The notes under the pieces: generated by a model
Databases searched by the model: none
Told to the model about the DNA's origin: nothing
What the model saw: the letters and a program-made list of their open reading frames with translations, nothing else
Position numbers and translations under genes: made by a program
Source of the DNA: Pseudomonas pharyngis
GTDB taxonomy: Bacteria > Pseudomonadota > Gammaproteobacteria > Pseudomonadales > Pseudomonadaceae
Direction: 5' to 3'
DNA length: 64,000 nucleotides
Assembly: GCF_021602345.1 (NCBI RefSeq)
Contig: NZ_BQID01000013.1
Span: forward strand, 107,041 to 171,040
In this document: one piece after another, positions 43,958-53,172 of the stretch
How the letters are laid out: every line of letters starts with the position of its first letter
Position numbering within the stretch: position 1 is the first letter of the stretch

Positions 43958-44128
43958 ACCTTCATTCCGTCGATTCATGAAGCGTGCGCATGAGGCCATG
44001 CGCAAATCAAAGAAAACCTTTTCCTCTCCAGCGTGGTCACTCCTAGAACAGAGCGAGACTGGCAACCACGCCAGCGTACCCGTGCGGGTCTTTCACACCC
44101 TGCCGACCTGATAGAGGAAGCCAAGCCA

Positions 44129-44770
44129 ATGAACGACCATCCGCCAATGGCGATCTCCCGACGCCGTTTCCTGATTCTCGGTGCCGTGACCGCAACCGCG
44201 TTCGCGATGCCCCCTTTCATCAGCCTCAAGGCCTACGCGGCCAGCCTGGAGCAACCGGCCATGGCCAAAGTAACCATCGAAGTCAACGGCAAGCCACAGG
44301 CGCTGGAGGTTGATACGCGCACCACCCTGCTCGACGCCCTGCGCGAACACCTGCAGCTGACTGGCAGCAAAAAGGGCTGCGACCACGGCCAGTGCGGCGC
44401 CTGCACGGTGATCGTCGATGGTCGGCGAATCAATTCCTGCCTGACCCTGGCGGTAATGCAGGACGGCGCCAAAGTCACCACCATCGAAGGCCTCGGCATG
44501 CCGGACCACCTGCACCCGATGCAGGCCGCGTTCATCAAGCATGACGGCTATCAATGCGGCTACTGCACGCCGGGGCAGATCTGTTCGGCGGTGGCGGTGC
44601 TCCAGGAAATCCGCGACGGCATCCCCAGCCACGCCAGCGCCAGCCTCACCGACGCACCGCAACTGATCGCCAGCGAATTGCAGGAACGCATGAGCGGCAA
44701 CATCTGCCGCTGCGGCGCCTATTCGAACATCATCGAAGCCATCAGCGAAGTCGCGGAGGTGCCAGCATGA
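44129..44770 (+). CDS. paoA: Periplasmic aldehyde oxidoreductase, 2Fe-2S subunit (PaoA-like, Tat signal)
   Basis: A 213-residue electron-transfer subunit of a xanthine-dehydrogenase-family enzyme. A Tat signal ([10 protein letters not shown], residues 10-19) exports the folded complex. The plant-type cluster cysteines are C84, C89, C92 and C104 ([16 protein letters not shown]), and the second cluster uses C143, C146, C193 and C195 (CGYC, CRC). The start at 44129 has GAGGAAG nine bases upstream; the open frame extends further without a signal. It overlaps paoB as ATGA. By analogy with E. coli, the complex detoxifies aromatic aldehydes in the periplasm. Confidence 0.93.
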   Translation: MNDHPPMAISRRRFLILGAVTATAFAMPPFISLKAYAASLEQPAMAKVTIEVNGKPQALEVDTRTTLLDALREHLQLTGSKKGCDHGQCGACTVIVDGRRINSCLTLAVMQDGAKVTTIEGLGMPDHLHPMQAAFIKHDGYQCGYCTPGQICSAVAVLQEIRDGIPSHASASLTDAPQLIASELQERMSGNICRCGAYSNIIEAISEVAEVPA

Positions 44771-45723
44771 GAGCGTTCAATTACAGCCGCGCCGACTCTC
44801 CCGCCGCAGCCGCCGCTCAAGCTGCACAAATCGAAGGTGCGCGTTTCATCGCCGGCGGCACCAACCTGCTGGACTTGATGAAGCTCGACATCGAAACGCC
44901 GCAGCAGTTGATCGACGTCAATCACCTGGGCCTCGACCAGATCGAAGCCAGCGAAGACGGCGGCTTGCGCATCGGCGCACTGGTGCGCAATACCGATCTG
45001 GCCGCCGACAGCCGCGTCCGGAAAGACTACGCGCTGCTGTCCCGCGCCTTGCTCGCCGGCGCATCGGGCCAGTTGCGCAACATGGCGACCACCGCCGGCA
45101 ATCTGCTCCAGCGCACGCGCTGCCCGTATTTCTACGACACCAATCAAGCCTGCAATAAACGCAATCCCGGCAGTGGCTGCGCGGCGATTGGCGGGGTCAG
45201 TCGACAACTCGGCATTATCGGCGTCAGCGACGCCTGCATTGCGACCCATCCGAGTGACATGGCGATTGCGATGCGGGCGCTGGATGCCCAGGTCGAAACG
45301 ATCAAGGCCGACGGCAGCACGCGGCGCATCGCCATCGCGGACTTCCACCAGCTGCCCGGCACCACACCGAATGTCGAAACCAGTCTGACGCCGGGCGAGC
45401 TGATTACCGCCGTCACCCTGCCCGCGCCAGTGGGCGGCACCCATGTCTATCACAAGGTGCGCGACCGCTCGTCGTACGCCTTCGCCCTGGTTTCCGTCGG
45501 CCTGATCCTGCAGAAGGATGGCAGCGGCCGCATCGCCGTCGGTGGCATCGCGCCGAAACCCTGGCGAGTCGAAGCGGCGGAAGCGCTGTTGCCGCAAGGC
45601 GCGAAAGCCGTCACCGCACGCCTGCTCGACGGCGCCACGCCTACTTCTGACAACCAGTTCAAAGTGACATTGGTCGAGCGCACGATTGCCTCGGTGCTGG
45701 CCCAAGCGAGGGACGAAGCATGA
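44767..45723 (+). CDS. paoB: Periplasmic aldehyde oxidoreductase, FAD subunit (PaoB-like)
   Basis: A 318-residue FAD-binding subunit M. The FAD contacts [13 protein letters not shown] (about 27-39) and [14 protein letters not shown] (about 108-120) are present. Cysteines C119, C129 and C138 in the insertion [21 protein letters not shown] correspond to the extra [4Fe-4S] cluster that marks PaoB-type subunits. It has no signal peptide and would be co-exported with PaoA. The frames overlap both neighbours by four bases. Confidence 0.92.
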   Translation: MRAFNYSRADSPAAAAAQAAQIEGARFIAGGTNLLDLMKLDIETPQQLIDVNHLGLDQIEASEDGGLRIGALVRNTDLAADSRVRKDYALLSRALLAGASGQLRNMATTAGNLLQRTRCPYFYDTNQACNKRNPGSGCAAIGGVSRQLGIIGVSDACIATHPSDMAIAMRALDAQVETIKADGSTRRIAIADFHQLPGTTPNVETSLTPGELITAVTLPAPVGGTHVYHKVRDRSSYAFALVSVGLILQKDGSGRIAVGGIAPKPWRVEAAEALLPQGAKAVTARLLDGATPTSDNQFKVTLVERTIASVLAQARDEA

Positions 45724-47918
45724 AATTCGACACGCCCGCCACGACCAACCCGATTGATCAGTTGAACGTCATCGGCAAACCCACCGACCGCATCGAAGGC
45801 CCGCTGAAGACCAGCGGCCAGGCGCCTTACGCCTACGAGCAACATGAGGCGGTCAAGAATCAGGCCTATGGCGTGATGGTCGGTTCGGCCATTGCCAAGG
45901 GTCGCATCACCCGCATGGATCTGGAGGCCGCCCGCGCCGCCCCGGGCGTGCTGACCATCGTCACCGCCGCCAATGCCGGCAAGCTCGGCAAAGGCCAATA
46001 CAACGCCGCGCACCTGCTGGCCGGGCCGCAAGTGCAGCACTATCACCAGGCAGTAGCGCTGGTGGTCGCCGAAACCTTCGAACAGGCGCGGGCTGCCGCG
46101 CAGTTGGTCAACGTCGAGTACGCGGCCGACAAAGGTCAATTTGATCTGGCCAGCGTGCGCGATCAGGGCGTGGAGCCGAAAGACGAATTGCCGGACGTCA
46201 CACACGGCGATTTCGCCAGCGCTTTTGCCGCCGCGCCCGTGCAGTTCGACCAGACCTACACCACGCCGGATCAGTCCCACGCGATGATGGAGCCCCACGC
46301 GACACTTGCCGCGTGGAAAGGCGATCAACTGACGCTCTGGACCTCCAACCAGATGATCGCCTGGAGCGTCGGCGACATCGCCACCACCCTCGGCCTGCCC
46401 AAGGAAAACGTGCGGCTGATCTCGCCATACATAGGTGGCGGTTTCGGCGGCAAGCTGTTCATTCGTGCCGACGCGATCCTCGCCGCCCTTGGCGCACGTC
46501 TGGCGAACCGGCCCGTGAAGGTCGCCCTCGCCCGCCCGCAGATCGCCAACAACACCACCCACCGTCCGGCTACCATTCAGCGGATTCGCATGGGCGCCAC
46601 GGCTGACGGCAAACTCACCGCCATCGCCCATGAAGGCTGGTCGGGCAACCTTGCCGACGGCAAGGTCGAAGTCGCGGCGCAGCCGAGTCAGTTGCTCTAC
46701 GCCGCAGAAAATCGCCTGGTGACCATGCGCCTGGCGCCGCTGGATCTGCCGGAAGGCAACGCCATGCGTGCACCGGGTGAAACGCCGGGGCTGATGGCGC
46801 TGGAGATCGCCATGGACGAGATGGCGGAACAGCTCAAACTCGATCCGATCCAGTTCCGCATCCTCAACGACACGCAGGTCGATCCGGTGAAAACCGAGCG
46901 GCCGTTCTCCCAGCGGCGTCTGATCGAATGCCTGCAAACCGGCGCCGAGCGTTTTGGCTGGGATAAGCGCAATGCGGCGCCTGGCACCCGTCGCGAAGGT
47001 CGCTGGCTGATCGGCATGGGCGTTGCGGCGGCGATTCGCAACAACCTGCTGGTGAAGTCCGGCGCACGGGTACGACTGGAGCGCGACGGCAAGATCACCG
47101 TTGAAACCGACATGACCGACATTGGCACCGGCAGCTATACGATCATTGGTCAGACTGCAGCGGAAATGATGGGAGTCAGCCTGGACGATGTGGTGGTGCG
47201 ACTCGGCGATTCGAATTTCCCGGTGTCGGCGGGCTCCGGCGGCCAGTTCGGCGCCAACTGCTCGACCGCCGGGGTTTACGCGGCGTGCATGAAGCTGCGC
47301 GGAGCGATCGCGACCAAACTGGGCATGAACGCGGGTGAAGCGCAGTTTGTCGACGGCCACGTGCGGCTGGGCAACCAGAACGTGCCGTTACGTGAGGCCG
47401 CGCAACACGCCGCGATCGAAGTCGAGGACAGCATCGAATTCGCCGACCTCGCCAAGCAATATCAGCAATCGACCTTCGGCGCGCACTTCGTCGAAGTCGC
47501 GGTGGATGCCGCCACCGGCGAAGTTCGCGTGCGGCGCATGCTCGCGGTGTGCGCCGCCGGGCGGATTCTCAATCCGAAATCGGCCCGCAGCCAGGTAATC
47601 GGCGCCATGACCATGGGTGTTGGCGCGGCGTTAATGGAAGAACTCGCGGTGGACCAGCGCCACGGCTTTTTCGTCAACCATGACCTGGCCGGCTACGAAG
47701 TGCCGGTGCACGCCGACATCCCGCATCAGGAGGTGATTTTCCTCGATGAAACCGACCCGATTTCATCGCCGATGAAAGCCAAGGGGGTCGGTGAACTGGG
47801 GATTTGCGGCGTGAGTGCGGCGGTGGCGAATGCGATCTACAACGCCACGGGCGCGCGGGTGCGGGAATACCCGATTACCTTGGACAAGATTCTCGCGTCA
47901 CTGCCGGAGATGATTTGA
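45720..47918 (+). CDS. paoC: Periplasmic aldehyde oxidoreductase, molybdopterin subunit (PaoC-like)
   Basis: A 732-residue catalytic subunit, the same length as I recall for E. coli PaoC. The molybdopterin loop [14 protein letters not shown] (about 240-253) and the active-site glutamate E692 in [11 protein letters not shown] are visible. The enzyme hydroxylates aldehydes to acids using a molybdopterin-cytosine-dinucleotide cofactor. In E. coli a maturation factor, PaoD, follows; here the downstream gene is an unrelated cupin on the other strand, so the chaperone must be encoded elsewhere. The cofactor genes at 4-9 kb would supply its molybdopterin. Confidence 0.93.
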   Translation: MKFDTPATTNPIDQLNVIGKPTDRIEGPLKTSGQAPYAYEQHEAVKNQAYGVMVGSAIAKGRITRMDLEAARAAPGVLTIVTAANAGKLGKGQYNAAHLLAGPQVQHYHQAVALVVAETFEQARAAAQLVNVEYAADKGQFDLASVRDQGVEPKDELPDVTHGDFASAFAAAPVQFDQTYTTPDQSHAMMEPHATLAAWKGDQLTLWTSNQMIAWSVGDIATTLGLPKENVRLISPYIGGGFGGKLFIRADAILAALGARLANRPVKVALARPQIANNTTHRPATIQRIRMGATADGKLTAIAHEGWSGNLADGKVEVAAQPSQLLYAAENRLVTMRLAPLDLPEGNAMRAPGETPGLMALEIAMDEMAEQLKLDPIQFRILNDTQVDPVKTERPFSQRRLIECLQTGAERFGWDKRNAAPGTRREGRWLIGMGVAAAIRNNLLVKSGARVRLERDGKITVETDMTDIGTGSYTIIGQTAAEMMGVSLDDVVVRLGDSNFPVSAGSGGQFGANCSTAGVYAACMKLRGAIATKLGMNAGEAQFVDGHVRLGNQNVPLREAAQHAAIEVEDSIEFADLAKQYQQSTFGAHFVEVAVDAATGEVRVRRMLAVCAAGRILNPKSARSQVIGAMTMGVGAALMEELAVDQRHGFFVNHDLAGYEVPVHADIPHQEVIFLDETDPISSPMKAKGVGELGICGVSAAVANAIYNATGARVREYPITLDKILASLPEMI

Positions 47919-47974
47919 TTTGTGGACTGGCCCCACGGTGAAGACGTTCGGTCTCACCGTGGGCGACTTGTTGA

Positions 47975-48451
47975 TTATCGGAGGTCGGGATACTCCGACT
48001 CTCCCACCTGCTCCATCCAGTCCACCACTTTGCCATCAAGCACCTCAGCAATGGCGATATGCGTCATGGCCGTGGTCGGCGCCGCACCGTGCCAATGCTT
48101 CACGTCGGGCGCGATCCACACGGTGTCGCCTGGCCGAATCACCCGCACCGGCTGCCCCCATTCCTGCACGAAGCCTGACCCAGCGGTAACAATCAGCGTT
48201 TGCCCCAACGGATGGGTGTGCCACGCCGTACGCGCTCCCGGCTCAAAGGTCACGGTGGCGCCGCTGATCCGCGCCGCATCGCTGCCCTTGAACGGCGCAT
48301 CGACCCGTACCGTCCCGGTAAACCAGTCGCTCGGGCCTTTGGCCGACGGTTGTGAGCCGTTGGGGGTAACGGTCACGCGAGATGTTTCGCTGGCCTGGAC
48401 TTCGCCCGCCAGCAGGGAAAGGGTCAGCGCCGAAGCGGCGATCGGATTCAT
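47975..48451 (-). CDS. Exported cupin-domain protein
   Basis: A 158-residue single cupin with a probable signal peptide ([20 protein letters not shown], cut before SE). Cupin metal ligands are visible in [17 protein letters not shown] (about 86-102) and the downstream [16 protein letters not shown]. The start at 48451 was chosen because it opens the signal peptide; 11 upstream codons are open. It is divergent from a LysR gene with 99 bp between, so it is the probable target of that regulator. The substrate is unknown. Confidence 0.83.
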   Translation of the reverse strand: MNPIAASALTLSLLAGEVQASETSRVTVTPNGSQPSAKGPSDWFTGTVRVDAPFKGSDAARISGATVTFEPGARTAWHTHPLGQTLIVTAGSGFVQEWGQPVRVIRPGDTVWIAPDVKHWHGAAPTTAMTHIAIAEVLDGKVVDWMEQVGESEYPDLR

Positions 48452-48550
48452 GTTGAGGCTCTCCAGAAAAGGGACAGCCTCCACTTTAACCAGCCCGACT
48501 CTTCAGATAATCGACTAGAATTCAAAAAAACTTATGCAGGGTACTCATTA

Positions 48551-49444
48551 ATGCTTCGGGAAAATGCCAGTGATCTGCTCGCTTTCCTCGCCGTGGCGCG
48601 TGAGCGCAGTTTCACCAAAGCAGCTGCCAAACTTGGCGTTTCGCAGTCGGCGCTCAGTCATACGATCCGCAGCCTTGAAACCCGGCTGGGCCTGCGCCTG
48701 CTGATCCGCACCACCCGTAGTGTCTCTCCCACCGAGGCTGGTGAGCACTTGCTGCAAACCATCGGCCCGCGCTTCGAAGAGATCGAATCGGAACTGGCCG
48801 CCCTTAGCAACCTGCGGGAAACGCCCGCCGGCAAGATCCGTCTCAGCGCCACCGATCACTCGCTGAACTGGCTGTTGCGACCGGTCCTCAAAGAATTTCT
48901 TATGCAATACCCGGACATCTCCGTCGAAGTCAGCTGCGACTACAGTTTCGTCGACATCGCAGGTCAGGGTTTCGATGCCGGCGTACGGCTGGGCGAGGAT
49001 GTCGCACAAGGCATGATCGCCACTCGTATCGGCCCGGACATGCGCATGGCGGTGGTCGGCTCGCCCGCCTATTTCGCCAGACGTTCCGTACCGAAAACCC
49101 CGCGTGATCTGACCGACCACGCTTGCAATAACTTGCGCCTGCCTACCAACGGCGGTCTATACGCCTGGGAGTTCGAGAAGGATGGCGAACGCCTGAAGGT
49201 GCGAGTCTGTGGACAGGTCACCCTCAACGGCGTCTATCCATTACTGGACGCCGCACTCGACGGTTTCGGCCTGAGTTACATCCCGGAGAACATCGTCGCC
49301 CCCTGTCTGGCTGAAGGTCGCCTGATACAAGTACTGGAGGATTGGTGCCCGGTGTTTTCCGGATATCACCTCTACTACCCGAGCCGGCGCCAGACAGCGC
49401 CGGCTTTTGCATTGTTGCTGGCGGCGCTGCGCTATCAAGGCTGA
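48551..49444 (+). CDS. LysR-family transcriptional regulator, divergent from the cupin gene
   Basis: A 297-residue LysR regulator with a helix-turn-helix at about 5-65 (SFTKAAAKLGVSQSALSHTIRSLE) and an effector domain (about 92-295). It closely resembles regulators that sit beside aldo-keto reductase, cupin and quinone-oxidoreductase genes. Its divergent cupin neighbour and convergent aldo-keto reductase fit that pattern. It ends six bases before the stop of the aldo-keto reductase gene. Confidence 0.88.
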   Translation: MLRENASDLLAFLAVARERSFTKAAAKLGVSQSALSHTIRSLETRLGLRLLIRTTRSVSPTEAGEHLLQTIGPRFEEIESELAALSNLRETPAGKIRLSATDHSLNWLLRPVLKEFLMQYPDISVEVSCDYSFVDIAGQGFDAGVRLGEDVAQGMIATRIGPDMRMAVVGSPAYFARRSVPKTPRDLTDHACNNLRLPTNGGLYAWEFEKDGERLKVRVCGQVTLNGVYPLLDAALDGFGLSYIPENIVAPCLAEGRLIQVLEDWCPVFSGYHLYYPSRRQTAPAFALLLAALRYQG

Positions 49445-49450
49445 AACCGT

Positions 49451-50395
49451 CTAGTCCACCAGCGCAATCAACTGCTGACGCTGCGCATCGGTCAGCATCA
49501 GCCCGAACCCGGCACCGGCATTGTCGGCCATGTACAGCGGATTGCTGGTGCCGGGAATCACACAGGTCACCGCCGGATGCGCCAGCAGAAATTTAAGTGC
49601 CAGTTGCGGCCAGCTCTTCGCCCCCACCTGAGCTGCCCAACCCGGCAGCGGTTTGCCCTTGAGCCGCGCGAGCAGGTCGCCGCCACCGAACGGCCGGTTG
49701 CAGATCACCGCCACCCCGCGTTCGCGGCACAGTGGCAGGATGCGCTTCTCGACCCCGCGATCATCGAGCGCGTAGTTGATTTGCAGGAAATCCAGCGGCT
49801 CGGCCTTGAGCACCGCTTCGACCCCGTCATAGGCCGACGGCGTGTAGTGGGTGATGCCGATGTAGCGGATGCGGCCCTGCTCTTTCCAGTCGCGCAGGGT
49901 CGGCAGATGGGTTTGCCAGTCGAGCAGGTTGTGGATCTGCATCAGGTCGATGCGCTCGGTGCGCAGCAGGCTGAACGACTGCTCCATCTGCGCAATGCCC
50001 TCCTCGCGACCACGGGTCCAGACCTTGGTCGCCAGAAATGCCGGCGAGCGCGGTTCGTGGATCGACAGTAATTCACCGGTGGTTTCTTCGGCGCGGCCGT
50101 ACATGGGGGAGCTGTCGATCACCGTGCCGCCCTTTTTGAACAGCTCGCCGAGCACCGCCGGCAATTGCTTGTAGACCGGATCGCCAGGGGCGACGTCGAA
50201 ACCGCGATAAGTGCCCAACCCCACCAGCGGCAGTGGCTCGGAGCTCGAAGGGATGGCGCGGGTCTGCATGGTCTGGGCTCCTGTGGCGTTCGGCGACGTA
50301 ATGGCGGCCAGCGCCCGGTCAAAGGTAAAAACCGCTGACACGCCGGCTGCCAGTGTCAGCAACCGGCGGCGGGAATATCCCTCAGTGTGGTTCAT
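49451..50395 (-). CDS. Aldo/keto reductase with Tat-type signal
   Basis: A 314-residue aldo-keto reductase. The N-terminus MNHTEGYSRRRLLTLAAGVSA carries a twin-arginine signal (SRRRLLT) and a hydrophobic stretch ending FDRALA, so a periplasmic location with a bound cofactor is likely. The TIM-barrel active site shows DSSPMYGRAEE (Asp/Tyr), FLATKVW (Lys) and LMQIHNL (His). The substrate is unknown. It converges on the LysR gene and is divergent from an alpha/beta hydrolase gene. Confidence 0.87.
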   Translation of the reverse strand: MNHTEGYSRRRLLTLAAGVSAVFTFDRALAAITSPNATGAQTMQTRAIPSSSEPLPLVGLGTYRGFDVAPGDPVYKQLPAVLGELFKKGGTVIDSSPMYGRAEETTGELLSIHEPRSPAFLATKVWTRGREEGIAQMEQSFSLLRTERIDLMQIHNLLDWQTHLPTLRDWKEQGRIRYIGITHYTPSAYDGVEAVLKAEPLDFLQINYALDDRGVEKRILPLCRERGVAVICNRPFGGGDLLARLKGKPLPGWAAQVGAKSWPQLALKFLLAHPAVTCVIPGTSNPLYMADNAGAGFGLMLTDAQRQQLIALVD

Positions 50396-50506
50396 GCTGG
50401 CGCCCTTGCCCTGTGGATCTGTTGCACCTTGTGTTTTGATGCAGCCCGCAAAACCGTTGGACTACACTGCGACAGCCAACCTGCGCGCCCGGTTAACGTT
50501 AGTCGA

Positions 50507-51277
50507 ATGTCCAGAACCCTGTTGTCACTCGTCGCATTGATCCTCGCCGTGTACTTGATCCTGTGCGCGGCGCTGTTCGTGTTTCAGCGGGCGCTGATTT
50601 ATTTTCCGCAGCCCGCCAGCCTCGATTCGCCGGAGTCACGGTTGACGCTGGCCATGCACGACGCCGAGATCCGCGTGACGGTGCGCGAGCGCGCCGGCCC
50701 CAGAGCGCTGATCTATTTCGGCGGCAATGCCGAGGATGTTTCGCGCAATCTGCCGGAGTTTTCCGAGGCGTTTCCTGACTATTCGTTGTATTTGCTGCAT
50801 TACCGGGGATTTGGCGGCAGCGGCGGTTCGCCCTCCGAAGCGGCGATTGCCGAGGATGCGCTGGCGCTGTTCGATCAGGTGTATGCCAGTCATCCTCAGG
50901 TCGCGCTGCTGGGGCGCAGCCTCGGTTCCGGCGTCGCGGTGCGGCTGGCCAGCCAGCGACCGGTGGAACGGTTGATTCTGGTCACGCCTTACAACAGCCT
51001 CGAGGAAATCGCCGCCCGTCAATACCCGTGGGTGCCGGTGCAGTGGTTGCTCAAGGATCGTTTCCGGTCGGGCCAGTACGCGGCGCACATCCGCGTGCCG
51101 ACGCTGCTGCTGGCGGCGAGCGACGACGAGGTGATTCCACGGGCCAGCACCGAACGCTTGCTGCACAGCTTCCCCGACGGTGTGGCCACGCTCAAAGTGG
51201 TGGCGGACGCGGCGCACAATTCGATTTCCGAACGGCCGCAATACCTGCAATGGATCGAGGATGCGTTGAATCGCTGA
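50507..51277 (+). CDS. Membrane-anchored alpha/beta hydrolase
   Basis: A 256-residue serine hydrolase anchored by one N-terminal helix (LLSLVALILAVYLILCAALFVF, about 5-26). The nucleophile elbow is GRSLGSG with S138, the oxyanion region is YFGGNAEDV, and D212/H239-type triad partners lie in ASDDEVIP and DAAHNSI. It resembles the YfhR/BEM46 family. The ATG at 50507 gives the membrane anchor; a longer open frame starts inside the AKR promoter. Confidence 0.85.
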   Translation: MSRTLLSLVALILAVYLILCAALFVFQRALIYFPQPASLDSPESRLTLAMHDAEIRVTVRERAGPRALIYFGGNAEDVSRNLPEFSEAFPDYSLYLLHYRGFGGSGGSPSEAAIAEDALALFDQVYASHPQVALLGRSLGSGVAVRLASQRPVERLILVTPYNSLEEIAARQYPWVPVQWLLKDRFRSGQYAAHIRVPTLLLAASDDEVIPRASTERLLHSFPDGVATLKVVADAAHNSISERPQYLQWIEDALNR

Positions 51278-51407
51278 GTACTTCGTCGGCAGCCGTAGAA
51301 ACCCGGCGTCGCCTCGTGAACCAAGTGCAAAAAGGCCAGTCCTACCCGCGCCGCGTTCTGCGGTTCACTTTCCTTCAGCCTTGTTTTTGTTCAGAGCTTT
51401 GCGTCCC

Positions 51408-52274
51408 ATGCGCCACGCCGTTCGTTCGTCTCGCTTCGTTTCGCTGTGCCTGTTGATCCTTTCTCCCCTGCTCGCCCCCTCTGCCCACGCCGGTGCCGAG
51501 CGGCAACTGGTGGCCGCCATCAATGACTACCGCGCCCATCCGCAACGATGTGACCGACGCCCGGCCCAACGGCTGGCGCCGCTGACACTGAAGTCGAACC
51601 TGGCGTTGCCGGTCGGCTATGGCTACGGCGGTGGATTGCGCGAACGATTGAAAGATTCCGGCTACGCAGCCGTGGCGGTGCGCAGCATCCGGATTGTCGG
51701 CGCGCAGGACGCCGAAGAGGCGTTCGATCTGCTGCAAAGCGATTACTGCGGCGCACTACTGGACGGTCAATACGCTGACATCGGCATCAGCCGCGCCCGC
51801 AGCGAATGGCAAGTGGTGCTGGCCCGGCCGGTGCTTGACAGTCGTGTCGGCGACACCCGCAGCGTCGGCAAGGCCTTGCTGGCCGAGGTCAACGCCGCCC
51901 GCGCCCGACCGCGAATGTGTGGTCGCCAGCGCTTCGCCGCCGCCCGGCCCTTGAGCTGGAATCCGGCGCTCGGCGCCGCCGCCCAGGGGCACAGCAAGGC
52001 CATGGCCTACGGCAACTACTTCGCCCACCGCGACCCGGACGGCGACGGCCCGGCAGATCGCGCCCGTGCGGCCGGCTACCGTGGCCGGCAGATCGGCGAA
52101 AACATCGCCGCCGGACAAAGCTCACCGGGCAAGGCCATGGCCGGCTGGCTGGCCAGCCCCGGACACTGCGCAAACCTGATGAACCCGATGTTCACCCAGG
52201 TCGGCGCCGGGTTTGCCAGTGAGGCGCGCAGTGATGAAGGGGTTTACTGGACGATGCTGTTCGGGGCGCCTTGA
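51408..52274 (+). CDS. Exported CAP (SCP/PR1)-domain protein
   Basis: A 288-residue secreted or periplasmic protein. The signal peptide covers about 1-31 (RSSRFVSLCLLILSPLLAPSAHAG). The C-terminal CAP domain (about 155-288) shows LLAEVNAARARPRMCG, WNPALGAAAQGHSKAMAYGNYFAHRDPDG, GENIAAG and SPGHCANLMNPMFTQVG. The canonical CAP His/Glu residues are therefore present. The N-terminal half (about 32-150) has a related but degenerate look (AINDYRAHPQRC), suggesting an internal duplication. Function unknown. Confidence 0.87.
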   Translation: MRHAVRSSRFVSLCLLILSPLLAPSAHAGAERQLVAAINDYRAHPQRCDRRPAQRLAPLTLKSNLALPVGYGYGGGLRERLKDSGYAAVAVRSIRIVGAQDAEEAFDLLQSDYCGALLDGQYADIGISRARSEWQVVLARPVLDSRVGDTRSVGKALLAEVNAARARPRMCGRQRFAAARPLSWNPALGAAAQGHSKAMAYGNYFAHRDPDGDGPADRARAAGYRGRQIGENIAAGQSSPGKAMAGWLASPGHCANLMNPMFTQVGAGFASEARSDEGVYWTMLFGAP

Positions 52275-52332
52275 TCCGGTGTCATCCGAAAATGTCGAAG
52301 AGCACTGCAAGTCGCAACTCGACGTCGGATAG

Positions 52333-52416
52333 TCAGACCGGAGAAATCGTGGCAAGAACGCCAATCATGATGGTCAACACAAGAAAGCCGCCGAGGAAAA
52401 TCGCCATCTTAGCCAT
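52333..52416 (-). CDS. Small single-helix membrane protein, 27 residues
   Basis: The frame begins MAKMAIFLGGFLVLTIMIG and is almost entirely one transmembrane helix, ending ISPV. AGGAGG lies five bases before the ATG, a near-ideal ribosome site, and codon use is normal. It is too short for usual gene finders. It is on the minus strand between the CAP-domain gene and the NTF2-like gene. Function unknown; such peptides often bind larger membrane complexes. Confidence 0.65.
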   Translation of the reverse strand: MAKMAIFLGGFLVLTIMIGVLATISPV

Positions 52417-52677
52417 GAAGGCCTCCTGAATACTCAATGTCCGGCGCACCGGGCGCTTCGGAATGAAGCGCGTCGCGTATGGCCGAACGGCAGGGCCATT
52501 TTGGGCCCGTGGCTGAGATGGTTACAGATGCAGATTCGATATGAAAAAGCGGATCAGATGGATCGGGCTGGCGCATGGGTCGATATTCAGATCGGTACAG
52601 AGGGTTTCCATTGCGCCGCTTTGATCTAGAGTCATGGGCGCCGCGCCAAAAACAACAAAAAATACAGGAGTGAAACC

Positions 52678-53106
52678 TTGTCCGATTTGAACCTGCACCC
52701 AAACGCCGCCGAATCCCTGAACCGCTGGCACGAGATGATCCGCACCGGCAACCTCAAGGCCCTGCCAGAACTGCTCGATCCCAAAGCGGTTTTCCGCTCG
52801 CCCATGGCCCACACGCCTTATCCAGGCGCGCCGGTGGTCGCGATGATCCTCAATACCGTGTTCGAAGTGTTTGAAGACTTCAAATACCACCGTGAACTGG
52901 CGACGGCCGACGGTTTGAATGTGGTGCTGGAATTCGGCGCCAAAGTCGGAGCGAAAGAGCTCAAGGGCATCGACATGATTCGTTTCGATGAACAGGGCAA
53001 GATCGTCGAGTTCGAGGTGATGGTGCGGCCGTTGAGTGGGTTGCAGGCGTTGGGCGAAGAGATGGGACGGCGGTTGGGAGCTTATCTGGCGGCCGCCAAG
53101 GCCTGA
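52678..53106 (+). CDS. NTF2-like / SnoaL-like family protein (TTG start)
   Basis: A 142-residue NTF2-fold protein. The opening MSDLNLHPNAAESLNRWHEMIRTGNLKAL and the core YHRELATADGLNVVLEFGAKVGAKELKGIDMIRFDE are typical. The only suitable start is TTG at 52678, with CAGGAG seven bases upstream. The fold is used by many small isomerases and binding proteins; no catalytic residue can be assigned. It ends 15 bp before a perfect bidirectional terminator shared with mqo. Confidence 0.8.
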   Translation: MSDLNLHPNAAESLNRWHEMIRTGNLKALPELLDPKAVFRSPMAHTPYPGAPVVAMILNTVFEVFEDFKYHRELATADGLNVVLEFGAKVGAKELKGIDMIRFDEQGKIVEFEVMVRPLSGLQALGEEMGRRLGAYLAAAKA

Positions 53107-53121
53107 AACCCGGACACAAAA

Positions 53122-53154
53122 AAGCCCACTGACCGTCGCCGGTTCAGTGGGCTT
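53122..53154. terminator. Bidirectional terminator between NTF2-like gene and mqo
   Basis: An 11-bp perfect stem AAGCCCACTGA/TCAGTGGGCTT. On the minus strand it is followed by a U-run (AAAAA at 53118-53122), and it ends 19 bp from the mqo stop codon. Confidence 0.85.
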
Positions 53155-53172
53155 CGTGTGTCTGGCGTCTAG

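Noticed and set aside
42091-43965. Long open frame (~620 codons) on the minus strand opposite the lactate permease gene
   Set aside because: It is a shadow of the real gene caused by high GC3. The product is a His/Arg/Gln-rich low-complexity sequence with no domain, while the plus strand shows a complete permease.
45450-47360. Open frame of ~636 codons on the minus strand opposite paoB/paoC
   Set aside because: It crosses two real genes with verified cofactor motifs; its own product is Arg/His/Gly-rich and family-less.
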